DNA of 64,000 nucleotides from Arthrobacter sp. ISL-72 (GTDB lineage Bacteria > Actinomycetota > Actinomycetes > Actinomycetales > Micrococcaceae). Under the pieces are notes generated by a model. That model was not told where the DNA came from and searched no databases. It saw only the letters and a program-made list of their open reading frames with translations. The translations under genes and the position numbers were made by a program. Shown here piece by piece: positions 24,705 through 35,155 of this stretch; the first letter of the stretch is position 1, and the number at the start of each line of letters is the position of its first letter. The stretch spans positions 54,522 through 118,521 of the forward strand of contig NZ_JAGGPP010000015.1 in the NCBI RefSeq assembly GCF_018613755.1, read 5' to 3'.

Positions 24705-27395
24705 CTAGCTCCGCATCGCGCGGCGGGCACTGTCGGTCCGCCGGGCAGCGTTCGCGATCCTGACGTCGGCGGCCAGGATCGATGCGCCCCGGGGACCGGC
24801 CAGCACGGGGTTGAACTCAATCAGCGCAATTTCAGGGTGGTTGTCCTTGAGCCTGGTCAGCCGCGCGGCGATGTCCTCCAGCGCCGCCACGTCCACCGCC
24901 GGCAGCCCCTGGTAGCCGAACAGCTTCCGGGCTGCCCGGGGTGCGCGGATGAAATCGTGGACGTCGGCGTCGGACAGCGGGGGTACCCGGTGTGACCAGT
25001 CCTCCAGCAGGTTCACGGCGTCGCCGGCCAGCCCGAAGGACACCACCGGACCCAGCAGCGGATCTTCGATGGCCCGGAACGTGCACGCCTGTCCCACCGG
25101 CGCCATGGTCTGTACTTCCATGGACGGCGATCCGTAGGGCGCCAGGGCCCGGTGCATCTGGATGATGTTCCGGCGCAGTGAATCGGCGTCCGGAATATCC
25201 AGCCGCACCCCGCCCAGGTCCAGCCGGTGGCGCAGGGCGGGGTCGGTGGTCTTGAGCACCACCGGCCAGCCCAGCCGCTCGGCCGCCGCCACGGCCTGTT
25301 CAGGGGTGTCGAAGCCTTCGGAGGGCACCACGTTGATGCCGTAGTGGGCCAGCAAGGTTGCGGCCTTCGCCGGGGCGAGCTGCACCAGTTGCTCGCCGGG
25401 TGCGTCGTGGAGCAGTTCCTCCAGCTCGGCCCTGACACTCTCCGGGTCGCAGCCGGCGGGCTCCACGAACAGGCCCTTGTCACGGTCCACCCACTCGGCG
25501 TACCGCACAACGGCTGCGAGCGCTGCGACGGCGGCGCCCGGGTTGGAGTAGCAGGCTACTGAACCGCGGGCGGGCTCTGCTCCCACCATGCCCTCGACAT
25601 AGATGGACGGATCCAGGATCCCGGTGAAGGCGGCAACCACGGGCTTTCCGGCCGCCGCGGAGCACTCCGCCAGCACGCCGGCGATCTTCTCAACGGTGAG
25701 GCCCCGCGCCGGCAGCAGCGCCACAACGACGGCGTGCACGGAGTCCGAGGCGAGCGTCCCGGCCAGGCTTTCGCGGAGGGCCGGAAGCGCCAGCGACATG
25801 CCGGCGTCGAGATCCACATCGGTGACGATCCGGTCAACGCCGAGGCCATTCGCGGCTGCGCTGTCGGCCACCACCTTGCCGAGCGCCCGGGAGTTGCTGA
25901 ACACTGCTATGTCCGCCCCGGCCGGCAGCGGCTGGCCGGCGACGATCTGTGCCACATCCATGAGCTGTTCTATGGTTTCGACCCGGATCACCCCGGACTG
26001 GCGCATCATCGCGTCCAGCGCCCCGGCGGGCGCCTGCGTGGTCCGGACCGAATGTCCCGGCGGAAGCTGGAGGCCCATGCTGTCCGACTTTGCGACAATG
26101 ACGGGTTTGGTGCGGGCAAGGCGCCGCGCCAGGCGGGAAAACTTGCGCGGGTTGCCGATGGATTCGAGGTAGAGCCCCACCGCTGCGGTGTCGGCGTCGT
26201 CTTCCCAGAACTGCATCATGTCGTTGCCGGAGACATCCGCGCGGTTGCCGGCGGAGAGGAAGGTGGAGATCCCCAGGCGGCGCCGGCTGGAGGCGGCGTA
26301 CAAGGCCACTCCGATGGCAGCGGACTGGCTGAACAGACCCAGTCCGCCCCCGGGCGGCAGGCTCGGCGCCATGGATGCGTTCAGGGACACCGACGGGTTG
26401 GTATTGACGATGCCCAGGGATGCCGGGCCGATCACGCGCATGCCGTTGGACCTGGCCTGGCGGACCAGCTCCCGCTGCCGCGCCAGGCCCCGTTCGCCGT
26501 CGTCCGCGTAGCCGGCTGTGGCCACCACCACGCCCTTCACTCCGGCGGCCGCGCATTCCGCCACGACCTTGGACACTTCCTCGTAGGGCACCGCGATGAT
26601 GGCCAGCCGGACCGGGTCCGGAACTTCGGCGAGCCTGGCAAAGGACAGCATGCCCGCGAGTTCGAGGGCCTCGGGGTTGATCGCGTAGACCGGCCCGGTG
26701 AAGCCGCCTTCAATGATGTGTTCCAGCAGCTGGTAGCCGATGGTTCCCCATTTGCGGCTGGCACCGACCACGGCAACCGACGACGGCGCCAGCAGCTCCT
26801 GGATGCTGCGCGCCTCCGCCCGATGCTCACGCGCCTCCATGACGGCCCGGGATTTTTCGGTGGGGTCGATGTTGAACTCCAGGCTCACCACGCCGTCGTC
26901 AAAATGCCTCTTCACGTCGTAGCCGGCGTCGGAGAAAACCATCAGCATCTTGCGGTTCTCCGGCAGCACTTCGGCGCTGAATTTGCGGATGCCGTTTTCG
27001 CGGGCAGCGGCGGCCAGGTGCTCCAGCAGGATGGACCCGATGCCGCGGCCTTGGTGGGCGTCGGCTATATTGAAGGCAACCTCGGCTTCTTCGGGATCGG
27101 CGAGCCGGTCGTAGCGGCCGATGCCCAGGATTTCACCGCCAATGGTGATCACCAGCGCCACCCGGTCCTTGTAGTCCACTTCCGTGAAGCGCTTCAGCTC
27201 CTTGCTGGAGAGCCGCGCCTTGAAGGCGAAGAACCGCATGTAGATGGAGTTCTGCGACTGGCCGGAGTGGAAGGCCTGCACGGCATCGGCGTCCGCGGGA
27301 TGAATGGGACGCAAATGAGCTGTCCCGCCATCGCGCAGAACGACATCGGCTTCCCAATATTCCGGATATATGCCGTCCCCGGGCTGATCCACCAT
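24705..27395 (-). CDS. GNAT acetyltransferase fused to acetyl-CoA-synthetase (ADP-forming)-like domains, PatA type
   Basis: 896 residues. Residues about 20-170 form a GNAT domain (IADAHQGRGIGSILLEHLAA is the acetyl-CoA site). Next come a CoA-binding Rossmann domain (SSVAVVGASRKWGTIGYQLL), a succinyl-CoA-ligase-like domain and an ATP-grasp domain. This matches protein lysine acetyltransferases of actinobacteria (Streptomyces PatA has the GNAT at the N-terminus), which acetylate acetyl-CoA synthetase among others. The catalytic His of true ADP-forming synthetases (H-T-G-A-L-A-G) is replaced by TTQAPAG, so the synthetase part is probably a sensor. Divergent from parC, with overlapping palindromes at its start. 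Confidence 0.9.
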   Translation of the reverse strand: MVDQPGDGIYPEYWEADVVLRDGGTAHLRPIHPADADAVQAFHSGQSQNSIYMRFFAFKARLSSKELKRFTEVDYKDRVALVITIGGEILGIGRYDRLADPEEAEVAFNIADAHQGRGIGSILLEHLAAAARENGIRKFSAEVLPENRKMLMVFSDAGYDVKRHFDDGVVSLEFNIDPTEKSRAVMEAREHRAEARSIQELLAPSSVAVVGASRKWGTIGYQLLEHIIEGGFTGPVYAINPEALELAGMLSFARLAEVPDPVRLAIIAVPYEEVSKVVAECAAAGVKGVVVATAGYADDGERGLARQRELVRQARSNGMRVIGPASLGIVNTNPSVSLNASMAPSLPPGGGLGLFSQSAAIGVALYAASSRRRLGISTFLSAGNRADVSGNDMMQFWEDDADTAAVGLYLESIGNPRKFSRLARRLARTKPVIVAKSDSMGLQLPPGHSVRTTQAPAGALDAMMRQSGVIRVETIEQLMDVAQIVAGQPLPAGADIAVFSNSRALGKVVADSAAANGLGVDRIVTDVDLDAGMSLALPALRESLAGTLASDSVHAVVVALLPARGLTVEKIAGVLAECSAAAGKPVVAAFTGILDPSIYVEGMVGAEPARGSVACYSNPGAAVAALAAVVRYAEWVDRDKGLFVEPAGCDPESVRAELEELLHDAPGEQLVQLAPAKAATLLAHYGINVVPSEGFDTPEQAVAAAERLGWPVVLKTTDPALRHRLDLGGVRLDIPDADSLRRNIIQMHRALAPYGSPSMEVQTMAPVGQACTFRAIEDPLLGPVVSFGLAGDAVNLLEDWSHRVPPLSDADVHDFIRAPRAARKLFGYQGLPAVDVAALEDIAARLTRLKDNHPEIALIEFNPVLAGPRGASILAADVRIANAARRTDSARRAMRS

Positions 27396-27413
27396 AGGCT
27401 TAGCCTAGCTAAA
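27395..27413. promoter_or_regulatory. Overlapping palindromes between the PatA-like gene and parC
   Basis: TAGGC-TTA-GCCTA (27395-27407) and, sharing bases, TTAGC-TAG-GCTAA on the minus strand (27401-27413). This nested arrangement resembles DtxR/IdeR boxes. It abuts the start codon of the acetyltransferase gene. Regulator unproven. Confidence 0.35.
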
Positions 27414-27449
27414 ACTCCCCCAGTAAACCGTTAAGGATCCACCAGCCTC

Positions 27450-29948
27450 ATGGCCCGCCGCCAAAGTACCGCCCCGGCAGGGGACGCCGTCCAGGACTAC
27501 ACCGAGAACATTGTTGATATCGACGTCACGTCGGAAATGGAAGGCTCGTTCCTCGAGTACGCCTATTCGGTCATCTATTCACGGGCCCTCCCCGACGCCC
27601 GCGACGGCCTGAAGCCGGTGCAGCGGCGCATCCTCTACATGATGAGTGAGATGGGCCTCCGCCCGGACCGCGGCCACGTGAAAAGCGCCCGTGTGGTGGG
27701 CGAGGTCATGGGCAAGCTGCACCCGCACGGCGATACCGCCATCTACGACGCCATGGTCCGCATGGCACAGGACTTTTCCTTGCGGCTGCCGCTGATCGAC
27801 GGCCACGGCAACTTCGGCTCGCTCGACGACGGCCCGGCGGCCCCTCGCTACACCGAGGCCCGCCTCGCCGCGGCGGCCCTGACGCTGACGGACCACCTCG
27901 ACGAAAACGTGGTGGATTTCGTCCCCAACTATGACAACCAGCTGACCCAGCCGGACGTGCTCCCTGCCGCGTTCCCCAACCTGCTGGTCAACGGTGCCAC
28001 CGGCATCGCCGTCGGCATGGCCACCAACATGGCCCCGCACAACCTGGTGGAGGTCATTTCCGCCGCCCGGCACCTGATCGCGAACCCGGAGGCCACCCTC
28101 GAGGACCTCATGCGGTTCGTTCCCGGACCGGACCTGCCCACCGGCGGCCGGATCGTGGGCCTGGACGGCATCCGGGACGCGTACGCCACCGGCCGCGGCT
28201 CGTTCAAGACCCGGGCCAAGGTGGAGGTGGAGCAGCTGTCTGCCCGGCGCACCGGCCTGGTGGTCACCGAACTGCCGTACATGGTGGGCCCGGAAAAGGT
28301 GATCGAAAAGATCAAGGACGCCGTCAACGGCAAGAAACTGACCGGCATCAGCGACATTGTGGACCTCACCGACCGCAAGCACGGCCTGCGCCTGGTGATC
28401 GAGCTGAAGAACGGCTTCAACCCGAACGCCGTGCTCCAGCAGCTCTACCGTTTCTCGCCCATGGAAGATTCCTTCGGCATCAACAACGTCACGCTGGTGG
28501 ACGGGCAGCCGCAGACGCTCGGCCTGGTGCAGCTCCTTTCGGTGTATGTTGACCACCGCATCAACGTGGTGCGCCGGCGGACGGCGTTCCGCCTGGCGAA
28601 GAAGAAGGACCGCCTCCACCTGGTGGAGGGCCTCCTGATCGCCATCGTGGACATCGACGAGGTCATCCAGATCATCCGGTCCTCGGACGAGGTCGCGGCG
28701 GCCCGCGAACGCCTGATGTCCATCTACGACCTCACCGAAATCCAGGCGAACTACATCCTGGAACTCCGGCTCCGGCAGCTGACCAAGTACTCGCGGATCG
28801 AGCTCGAAAAGGAGCAGGAGGAGCTGAAGCGTGAGATTGCCGCGCTGGAAGCCATCCTGGGGTCGGACCAGCTCCTGCGCGAACTGGTCTCCGACGAACT
28901 GGCGGAGATCGCCGAAAAGTACGGCACCCCCCGCCGCACCGTGCTTCTTGAATCCGAGGCGGTCTCCCCCACCGTCGCTGCGCTGGCAGCAACACCCAAC
29001 GGCAAGGGCAAGGCGGCGCCGCTGGCACTGGAGATCGCCGATGACCCCTGCTGGGCCATCCTTACCGCCAGCGGGCAGATCGCCCGGACCGCCAACCAGG
29101 ATTCCCTGGCCGAGTCGGGACCGCGGTCCAAGCACGACGTCTTCCGGTCCGTGGTGAAAACCTCCGCCCGCGGAGAGATCGCTGCCGTGACCTCGCTGGG
29201 CCGGATGCTGCGCCTGCAGGTCATGGACATGCCCATGCTGCCGCCGATGTCGGGGCTTCCCAACCTCACCGGCGGCGTACCGGCCAAGGACTTCATCACC
29301 CTGCTGAAGGGCGAATCACTCGTTGCCTTCGCGCCGCTGGACACGGTGCTGGCCATCGGCACTGCCCAGGGCGTCGTCAAGCGCGTACAGCCCGACTACC
29401 CGCTCAACCGCGAGGACTGGGAAGTCATTGCCCTGAAGGACAAGGACACCGTGGTGGGCGTCGAACCGGCGGGCGCCGACGACGTCGACCTCGTGTTTGT
29501 GACCCGGCAGGCACAGCTGCTGCGCTTCAACGCGGCGACTGTCCGGCCACAGGGCAGGACGGCGGGCGGCATGGTCGGCATCAAGTTGGCCGACGGGGAT
29601 CAGGTGCTGTTCTTCGGCACCGTGGCACCCGGCGACGATGCCGCCGTCGTGGTGACGGTGTCAGGCACCGAAGGCGCCCTTCCGGGCACGGCTCCGGGTG
29701 CGGGAAAAGTGACGGCGTTCGCCGAGTACCCCGCCAAGGGCCGGGCCACCGCGGGAGTGCGCGCCCACAGGTTCCTCAAGGGCGAAGATACCCTCCTCGT
29801 CGCGTGGGCGGGGCACGGTCCGGCCAAGGCGTCGTCGCTCGGCGGCGTGGCGCGGTCGCTGCCGCAGGAGCATGGCCGCCGGGACGGCTCCGGCATCCCG
29901 CTGTCGCAGGCCGTGGATGTCATCGGTCCGAGCATGACGTGGGCCTAG
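27450..29948 (+). CDS. parC: DNA topoisomerase IV subunit A
   Basis: Type IIA topoisomerase subunit that breaks and rejoins DNA, decatenating daughter chromosomes with ParE. The catalytic Tyr is in [10 protein letters not shown]. The quinolone-resistance region reads [20 protein letters not shown]. The coiled-coil tower follows ([20 protein letters not shown]), then a C-terminal beta-pinwheel with degenerate repeats ([28 protein letters not shown]). 832 residues. It is ParC rather than GyrA because no clear GyrA box is seen and parE lies 10 kb away. ATG at 27450 with a weak distant AAGGA. Confidence 0.93.
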   Translation: MARRQSTAPAGDAVQDYTENIVDIDVTSEMEGSFLEYAYSVIYSRALPDARDGLKPVQRRILYMMSEMGLRPDRGHVKSARVVGEVMGKLHPHGDTAIYDAMVRMAQDFSLRLPLIDGHGNFGSLDDGPAAPRYTEARLAAAALTLTDHLDENVVDFVPNYDNQLTQPDVLPAAFPNLLVNGATGIAVGMATNMAPHNLVEVISAARHLIANPEATLEDLMRFVPGPDLPTGGRIVGLDGIRDAYATGRGSFKTRAKVEVEQLSARRTGLVVTELPYMVGPEKVIEKIKDAVNGKKLTGISDIVDLTDRKHGLRLVIELKNGFNPNAVLQQLYRFSPMEDSFGINNVTLVDGQPQTLGLVQLLSVYVDHRINVVRRRTAFRLAKKKDRLHLVEGLLIAIVDIDEVIQIIRSSDEVAAARERLMSIYDLTEIQANYILELRLRQLTKYSRIELEKEQEELKREIAALEAILGSDQLLRELVSDELAEIAEKYGTPRRTVLLESEAVSPTVAALAATPNGKGKAAPLALEIADDPCWAILTASGQIARTANQDSLAESGPRSKHDVFRSVVKTSARGEIAAVTSLGRMLRLQVMDMPMLPPMSGLPNLTGGVPAKDFITLLKGESLVAFAPLDTVLAIGTAQGVVKRVQPDYPLNREDWEVIALKDKDTVVGVEPAGADDVDLVFVTRQAQLLRFNAATVRPQGRTAGGMVGIKLADGDQVLFFGTVAPGDDAAVVVTVSGTEGALPGTAPGAGKVTAFAEYPAKGRATAGVRAHRFLKGEDTLLVAWAGHGPAKASSLGGVARSLPQEHGRRDGSGIPLSQAVDVIGPSMTWA

Positions 29949-29957
29949 ACTACTGGC

Positions 29958-30476
29958 ATGCCTATCATCCCGGACGAAAAGGACTGGACCTGGGTGCTGA
30001 CCCGGCCCTGTCCCGAATGCGGCTTCGACGCCTCAACGGTCACTCCGGCGACAGTTCCCGGAAGCGTCTCCAACATGCTCCCCCGCTGGCGCGCAGCGCT
30101 GCGGCGCCCGCACGTTGCGGAACGCCCGGACGACTCCACCTGGTCGGTGCTGGAGTATGCATCGCACGTCCGGGACGTCTTCAGCATCTTCGACCAGCGG
30201 CTGAACCTGATGCTCAATGAGGACAATGCCCGGTTCGAGAACTGGGACGGGGACAAGACGGCGGTGGAGAAGGACTACGCCAACGCCGACCCGGCGGTGG
30301 TCAGCGCGGAGCTGACGGCCGAAGGCGAACAGGTCGCGGAGTCCTTTGCCTCCGTGCACGAGGATGAGTGGGGCCGCAAGGGCTTCCGGAGCAACGGTGC
30401 GGAGTTCACAGTGCTGACCCTCGCGCAGTATTTCCTGCACGACGTCGTCCACCACCTGCACGACGTCGACGGCTAG
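29958..30476 (+). CDS. DinB family protein
   Basis: 172-residue four-helix protein of the DinB/mycothiol-dependent maleylpyruvate isomerase superfamily. The metal-binding His triad is visible in EYASHVRDVF and YFLHDVVHHLHDV. Related actinobacterial proteins use mycothiol or act in thiol detoxification; the reaction here is unknown. Nine bp after parC stop, so probably co-transcribed. Confidence 0.85.
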   Translation: MPIIPDEKDWTWVLTRPCPECGFDASTVTPATVPGSVSNMLPRWRAALRRPHVAERPDDSTWSVLEYASHVRDVFSIFDQRLNLMLNEDNARFENWDGDKTAVEKDYANADPAVVSAELTAEGEQVAESFASVHEDEWGRKGFRSNGAEFTVLTLAQYFLHDVVHHLHDVDG

Positions 30477-30508
30477 GATGCGCCGCTGACGAAGGTCGGC
30501 GGGCTGGT

Positions 30509-31603
30509 TCAGCCGAGCCGGGGAACCTCCCTGTCCCACGCGAGGCTCCTGTTGACCGCGGCGTAGCCCATCTTCTCGTAGAGTGCGAGCGCTCCCGTGG
30601 GGTTCTCGGAGTCGACATCCAGCGAGGCCCGGTCCATCCCGGCTGCGGCGAAGCGCCGCATCGCGTCAGCCAGGAGCGCCTGGGCGATGCCCCGGCCGCG
30701 ATACTCGCGGCGCACTCCGAGCAGGTCCGTGTAGCCTTCGCTGAAACCCCGTGACACCGCGCCGTCCGGGTCGTGGCTGGCCAGCTGGTAACCCGCCACG
30801 GCTCCGGAGCTGCGGTCCAGGACAACCGTGCTCAGGTCCGGCCGGGCCTGAGGGTCGTTGACGGTGAACCCCCAGGACTCCTCGTCACGGGGCTCGCTTC
30901 CCCAGTGGTCCCGGAAGGCAGCGTTGTGGGCCAGGCGGACGTCTTCACTGAGCTCCGGGCGCATGGTCACCAGCTCCAGCCCATCGTCAAGCCGCACTTC
31001 GGGGAGCGGTCCGCCGGCCAGGTGCCGGTGCATCTCGTTGAAATAGCGCACCACGTGGAAGCCGGCCTTTTGGAGCAGCCGCTGCTGGTGCTCGTGCTGC
31101 TGCTCCATCTGGATCCGCAGCCGCGGCACGGTGTACTCCCCCGCGGGGCCGCCATCCTCGCGCCCGCTGTCCTCGCGTCCGCTGTCCTCGCGTCCGCTGT
31201 CCTCGCGTTCGCTGTCCTCGGCGAAGCGCTGGATGGTCCGCTCGCCGAGCCATTCCAGGAGCGCGCTCCCGATCCCCCGCCGCTGCCAGGCGGGGTCGAC
31301 GCAGCCGAAGCCGTACGCCTTGTCGCCCTCCTTGTTTTTCGTGATGCGGGCATAGGCGCGCAGAACGGAGCGGCCGTCCAGCACCAGGACGGTGTTGGCG
31401 GCCGGGTGGTTCTTCTTCGACTGCAGGATCTGTTCAAGGTCGGCAGCGCGCTCAAACCACACCGGTTTCTCCACCTCGGCCGTCCGGGCAATCAGGGCAG
31501 CCCACGCTTCAAGGTCAGCCTCCGCTGCAGGGCGCCAGGCAAGGCCTGCGTCAGCGAGGGACTTTTGCCAGGCTCCGGGCACCAAGGGGGCGTCGTTCAG
31601 CAT
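30509..31603 (-). CDS. GNAT family N-acetyltransferase with two GNAT domains
   Basis: 364 residues. Two acetyl-CoA sites are visible: DPAWQRRGIGSALLEWL in the first half and RREYRGRGIAQALLADAM in the second. Tandem GNAT proteins of this kind include mycothiol synthase and several antibiotic-modifying or unknown enzymes; this one has no motif that fixes the substrate. Between the domains is an acidic insert of four 15-bp repeats encoding G-R-E-D-S. ATG at 31603, 10 bp downstream of the cydDC stop on the same strand. Confidence 0.88.
   Translation of the reverse strand: MLNDAPLVPGAWQKSLADAGLAWRPAAEADLEAWAALIARTAEVEKPVWFERAADLEQILQSKKNHPAANTVLVLDGRSVLRAYARITKNKEGDKAYGFGCVDPAWQRRGIGSALLEWLGERTIQRFAEDSEREDSGREDSGREDSGREDGGPAGEYTVPRLRIQMEQQHEHQQRLLQKAGFHVVRYFNEMHRHLAGGPLPEVRLDDGLELVTMRPELSEDVRLAHNAAFRDHWGSEPRDEESWGFTVNDPQARPDLSTVVLDRSSGAVAGYQLASHDPDGAVSRGFSEGYTDLLGVRREYRGRGIAQALLADAMRRFAAAGMDRASLDVDSENPTGALALYEKMGYAAVNRSLAWDREVPRLG
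31156..31215 (-). repeat. Four 15-bp tandem repeats in the GNAT gene
   Basis: Units at 31156, 31171, 31186 and 31201; the middle two are identical and the outer two differ by one base. Encodes repeated G/E-R-E-D-S in the linker between the two GNAT domains. A good candidate for strain-to-strain length change. Confidence 0.9.
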
Positions 31604-31612
31604 GGCAACAGG

Positions 31613-34600
31613 CTAGCTGCCGGCACCGCCCCGCGCCAGAACGTGCCCGCCTCCGGCTGCCGGCACGCCGCTGAAGCCGGGACCAACGCCGGCAGCCGAT
31701 CCCGCGTCGAGGTCCAGCCTGGCGTCGGCCGCGTCAATGTCGTCCGGGTTGTGGGTCACCAGCACCACGGTCCGTCCGGTGAGGCCCCTGCGCAGGTCGG
31801 CCAGCATTGCCCTGCCTGCCTCAGCGTCGAGGTGCGCGGTGGGTTCGTCCAGCAGGATCACGTCCGCACCGGTCATCAGCGTCCTGGCGACTGCAAGCCG
31901 CTGCCGCTCTCCGCCGCTCAGGAAGGCACCCCCGGGTCCGATCCGGGTGTCGGCGCCTTCTTCCAGCCTCCCCAGCAGGGGCTCCAGCCCGACGGCGGCC
32001 AGGGCAGCAGTGATTTCCTGCTCGACGTCGCCCGCTTTGCCCTCCGGCCGGCCGAGCATCAGGTTGCCGCGGATGGTGGAATCGAACAAGTGTGCTTCCT
32101 GGGGACACCACGCTGCGCGCCCGCTGACCGCGATGTGTCCGGAGCGGGGCTGCAGGAATCCGAGCATCACGGCCAGCAGGGTGGACTTGCCGGACCCCGA
32201 GGCTCCTGTCACGGCAAGCCAGCCGCCGGGTTCCGCGGTGGCGGAAACCCCCGTGAACACTTCCGGTCCGGCGGGCCAGGCGGCGGACAAGGCCTCAAGC
32301 TCGATGCCGGGGCGGGCGCCGGGGCGCTGCGCCACCGGCTCCAGGCCGCCGCTCCCGCCCGTCGGCCGCCTGGAGTCCTGCGCCGGGGCGTCCTCAGCGA
32401 GGTCCGGGGCGTCGGAAGCATCCAGGACCCCGGCCGCGCTGATCCGGTCCAGGACCTGCCGGAGCGCCGGGTACTGCCGGACCGCCGTCGTCATGGCCGC
32501 GTAAGGCTCCACTAGCGCCAGCTGCAGGAGGACCACGACGGCGGCCGTGGCCGGTTCGACGGATCCGCCCAGCACCTGCGGTGCGGCCAGCACCGCACTG
32601 GCGAGCGCGGCGGCACCGCAGCCGAGGACCGTCAGGGCCTGGCCCAGCCCTTCCGCCCACGCAGACCGCTGGGAGGCTGCCGTCGCCTTCTTGTCGGCGT
32701 CGGCGATGGTGGACAGCACCGGCGCCGCAACACCGTTGGCGTACAGTTCGGCGCGTGCATCCAGTGCCGCGGCAACCTGTCGCAACACCCCGGAACGTAA
32801 GCGTTGCTCGGCCTGGGCCGACCTCCGGTCCGCAAGCAGGGCTGCCGCGGGTGCGGCCACCAGGGACATCAGCGCCGCTGCGATGACCGCGGGCAGTGCC
32901 CGGGGCAGGAGCAGGCTGGTGGCCGCCACGGCGCACATTCCCACCGCCGCCGCGGTGACCGGGGGCAGCACCACCCGGGGAAGCAGGTCCCTGACCGTGT
33001 CCACGTCGTCAATGACTGTGCCGAGAACGTTGCCGCCTTGGAGAAGCCTTCGCACGGACAGCGCGCGGCGGCTCAGCGAATCCCACAGCCGGCCGCGCAG
33101 TCGCGTGAGGGAGGCGAAAACGGCGTCGTGCAGCAGGAGCCGTTCGGTGTATCTGAGCACCGCGCGGCCGATGCCGAAGAACCGCACCCCGACGATTGCC
33201 GTGAGCAGGTAGAGGATGGGGGGCTGCTCGCTGGCCCTGATGATCAGCCAGCCGGACAGTCCTGCCAGGGCCACGGCAAACAGGGCTGCGAGGACTCCCA
33301 CCGCTCCGGCTGCGGTGAACTTGAGGGACTGGGGCCGCAGGAGCCGGAAGATCCGGGCCGGTGTGTTTCCTCCCGCCGGTGGTACGACGCCGCCGTCCGC
33401 CGCCGGGGCGGCAGCTGCAGTCCGCGCGGGAACGGGACCGTCGACGGACCGCTCGGCGCCAGCGTGTGCAGCCCCGGCGGGGCCGGCGGTCATGCCGGCG
33501 TCCGGCCGCACAGCTGCGGGTGAGGCATCCTTGGCTGCACCCACCGCCACCACATGGTCCGCGAGTTCCCGGGTCAGCCGGTCGTGGGCCACCAGCAGCA
33601 CGGTGGCCCGGCCCCGGAGCCCGCGGATGGAATCGTTGACCACGTTCGCGGATTCGCGGTCCAGATGGGCAGTCGGTTCATCCAGCAGAAGCAGCGTGGC
33701 CCCGGCCTCAATCCGGGCCAGGCCCCGCGCCAGGGCAACCCTGCGCAGCTCCCCCGGGCTCAGCTCGGCCGGGTGTTTGCCGGCCACGTGTCCGGCTCCG
33801 GCGGCTTCCAGGCAACGCTGCGCGGCTGACGCGGCAGAGGACTCCCCCAGATACAGCTGCACTTCGGCCAGGGCGGTGTCCGCCAGCATCACCGGATGCT
33901 GCGGCACCCACGCGACGTCCGACGGCGCGAATCCGCCGATGCGGCCGCTGGCGACGGTGCTGCCGCCGGTGCCCGTGATTCCCGCCAGGACGCCGAGGAC
34001 AGTGCTCTTGCCTGACCCGCTGGCGCCGTCGAGCGCGGTGATCCGCCCGGCGGGCGCGTCAAAGCTGAGCGGCCCGACGGCGGGTTCCCGCCTCCCGCCG
34101 TACGCCACCGTCAGGCCGCGGACATGTACCGCGGGAAGGACCGCCCCGACGTCGGACGCCTTCTGCTGCACCCTGTCCTCCGGCTGCACGCGGCCATGCG
34201 GCTTCAACGGAGCGGCCTCCGGCGCGTCCATGACCGCGGTGACCTCGGCGAGTGCGGCACGCCCGTCGTCGCTGGCATGGTGGGCGGTGCCAAGTTCGCG
34301 CAGCGGCAGGTAGCAGTCCGGTGCAAGGATCAGCGCAAGCAGTCCGGCTTCCAGTGCCATGTCCCCGTGCACCAGGCGCACGCCGATGAAGACAGCGACG
34401 ACGGCGACTGAGATCGTGGCGATGAGTTCCAGGGCGAGGGCGGAGAGGAACGCCGTCCGGAGGGTGTCCATGGTCCGGGACCGGTACTGCTCCGAGATGT
34501 CCTCAAGAGCCTTGCGCTGTGCGGTGGCCCGGCCCAGCCCCACGAGAACGGGCAAGCCCTTGGCCAGTTCCAGCATGTGGCCGGACAGCCGGGCCAATGC

Positions 34601-35149
34601 CGACTGCGCGGCCCGGACCCGGTCTTCGGTGTAGCGGCCGATCAGCACCATAAAGACCGGCACCAGCGGCACGGTCAGCACGACCACAACCGCACTGACC
34701 CAGTCCGCGAACAGGATCCGGGCCCCGAGCAGGAGCGGGACGGCCGCACAGTTCACCAGGGCAGGCAGGAACTGGGTGTAGTAGCTGTCCAAGGCGTCCA
34801 GGCCCCTTGTCGCCAAGATGGCCAGGCCGCCGTCGGAGGGGCCTGCAGCACGGGTGCCGTTCCGCAGTGCGCGTTCCAGCAGCGCCGCACGCAGTTCCTC
34901 CTTGACCCCGAGCGCGGCCCGGCGCGAGGCCACGCCCTGGGCCCACACGGTCAAGGAACGGAGCACCACGCCGGCGAGTCCCCAGCCGAGCTGGTCCGCC
35001 GAGGCCGGGCTCTGTGCGACCAGTCCGGCCAGGACAGAGGCCACTGCCTGTGCCATAAGCACCAGCGACAAGGCCTTGAGGGCCGCGAGGAAGCCCAGCC
35101 AATAAAGCGCGAGCCGGTTCGCGGGGCCGGCCGGGAACTGCGGTCTCAT
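31613..35149 (-). CDS. cydDC: Thiol reductant ABC exporter, CydD-CydC fusion
   Basis: 1178-residue single-chain ABC exporter of cysteine/glutathione-type thiols needed to assemble cytochrome bd. First half (CydD-like): membrane domain, Walker A DGASGSGKSTVLG, signature LSPGELRRVALARG, Walker B LLLLDEPTAHLD. Then a Pro/Ala linker near residues 545-600. Second half (CydC-like): membrane domain, Walker A TGASGSGKSTLLA, signature LSGGERQRLAVART, Walker B VILLDEPTAHLD. In E. coli these are two proteins; fusion is common in Micrococcales. It starts 6 bp after cydB. Confidence 0.94.
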   Translation of the reverse strand: MRPQFPAGPANRLALYWLGFLAALKALSLVLMAQAVASVLAGLVAQSPASADQLGWGLAGVVLRSLTVWAQGVASRRAALGVKEELRAALLERALRNGTRAAGPSDGGLAILATRGLDALDSYYTQFLPALVNCAAVPLLLGARILFADWVSAVVVVLTVPLVPVFMVLIGRYTEDRVRAAQSALARLSGHMLELAKGLPVLVGLGRATAQRKALEDISEQYRSRTMDTLRTAFLSALALELIATISVAVVAVFIGVRLVHGDMALEAGLLALILAPDCYLPLRELGTAHHASDDGRAALAEVTAVMDAPEAAPLKPHGRVQPEDRVQQKASDVGAVLPAVHVRGLTVAYGGRREPAVGPLSFDAPAGRITALDGASGSGKSTVLGVLAGITGTGGSTVASGRIGGFAPSDVAWVPQHPVMLADTALAEVQLYLGESSAASAAQRCLEAAGAGHVAGKHPAELSPGELRRVALARGLARIEAGATLLLLDEPTAHLDRESANVVNDSIRGLRGRATVLLVAHDRLTRELADHVVAVGAAKDASPAAVRPDAGMTAGPAGAAHAGAERSVDGPVPARTAAAAPAADGGVVPPAGGNTPARIFRLLRPQSLKFTAAGAVGVLAALFAVALAGLSGWLIIRASEQPPILYLLTAIVGVRFFGIGRAVLRYTERLLLHDAVFASLTRLRGRLWDSLSRRALSVRRLLQGGNVLGTVIDDVDTVRDLLPRVVLPPVTAAAVGMCAVAATSLLLPRALPAVIAAALMSLVAAPAAALLADRRSAQAEQRLRSGVLRQVAAALDARAELYANGVAAPVLSTIADADKKATAASQRSAWAEGLGQALTVLGCGAAALASAVLAAPQVLGGSVEPATAAVVVLLQLALVEPYAAMTTAVRQYPALRQVLDRISAAGVLDASDAPDLAEDAPAQDSRRPTGGSGGLEPVAQRPGARPGIELEALSAAWPAGPEVFTGVSATAEPGGWLAVTGASGSGKSTLLAVMLGFLQPRSGHIAVSGRAAWCPQEAHLFDSTIRGNLMLGRPEGKAGDVEQEITAALAAVGLEPLLGRLEEGADTRIGPGGAFLSGGERQRLAVARTLMTGADVILLDEPTAHLDAEAGRAMLADLRRGLTGRTVVLVTHNPDDIDAADARLDLDAGSAAGVGPGFSGVPAAGGGHVLARGGAGS

Positions 35150-35155
35150 GTGGTC

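Noticed and set aside
31613..35149. Separate cydC and cydD genes
   Set aside because: The frame is continuous through both ABC halves with no internal stop or plausible second start; it is a fusion.
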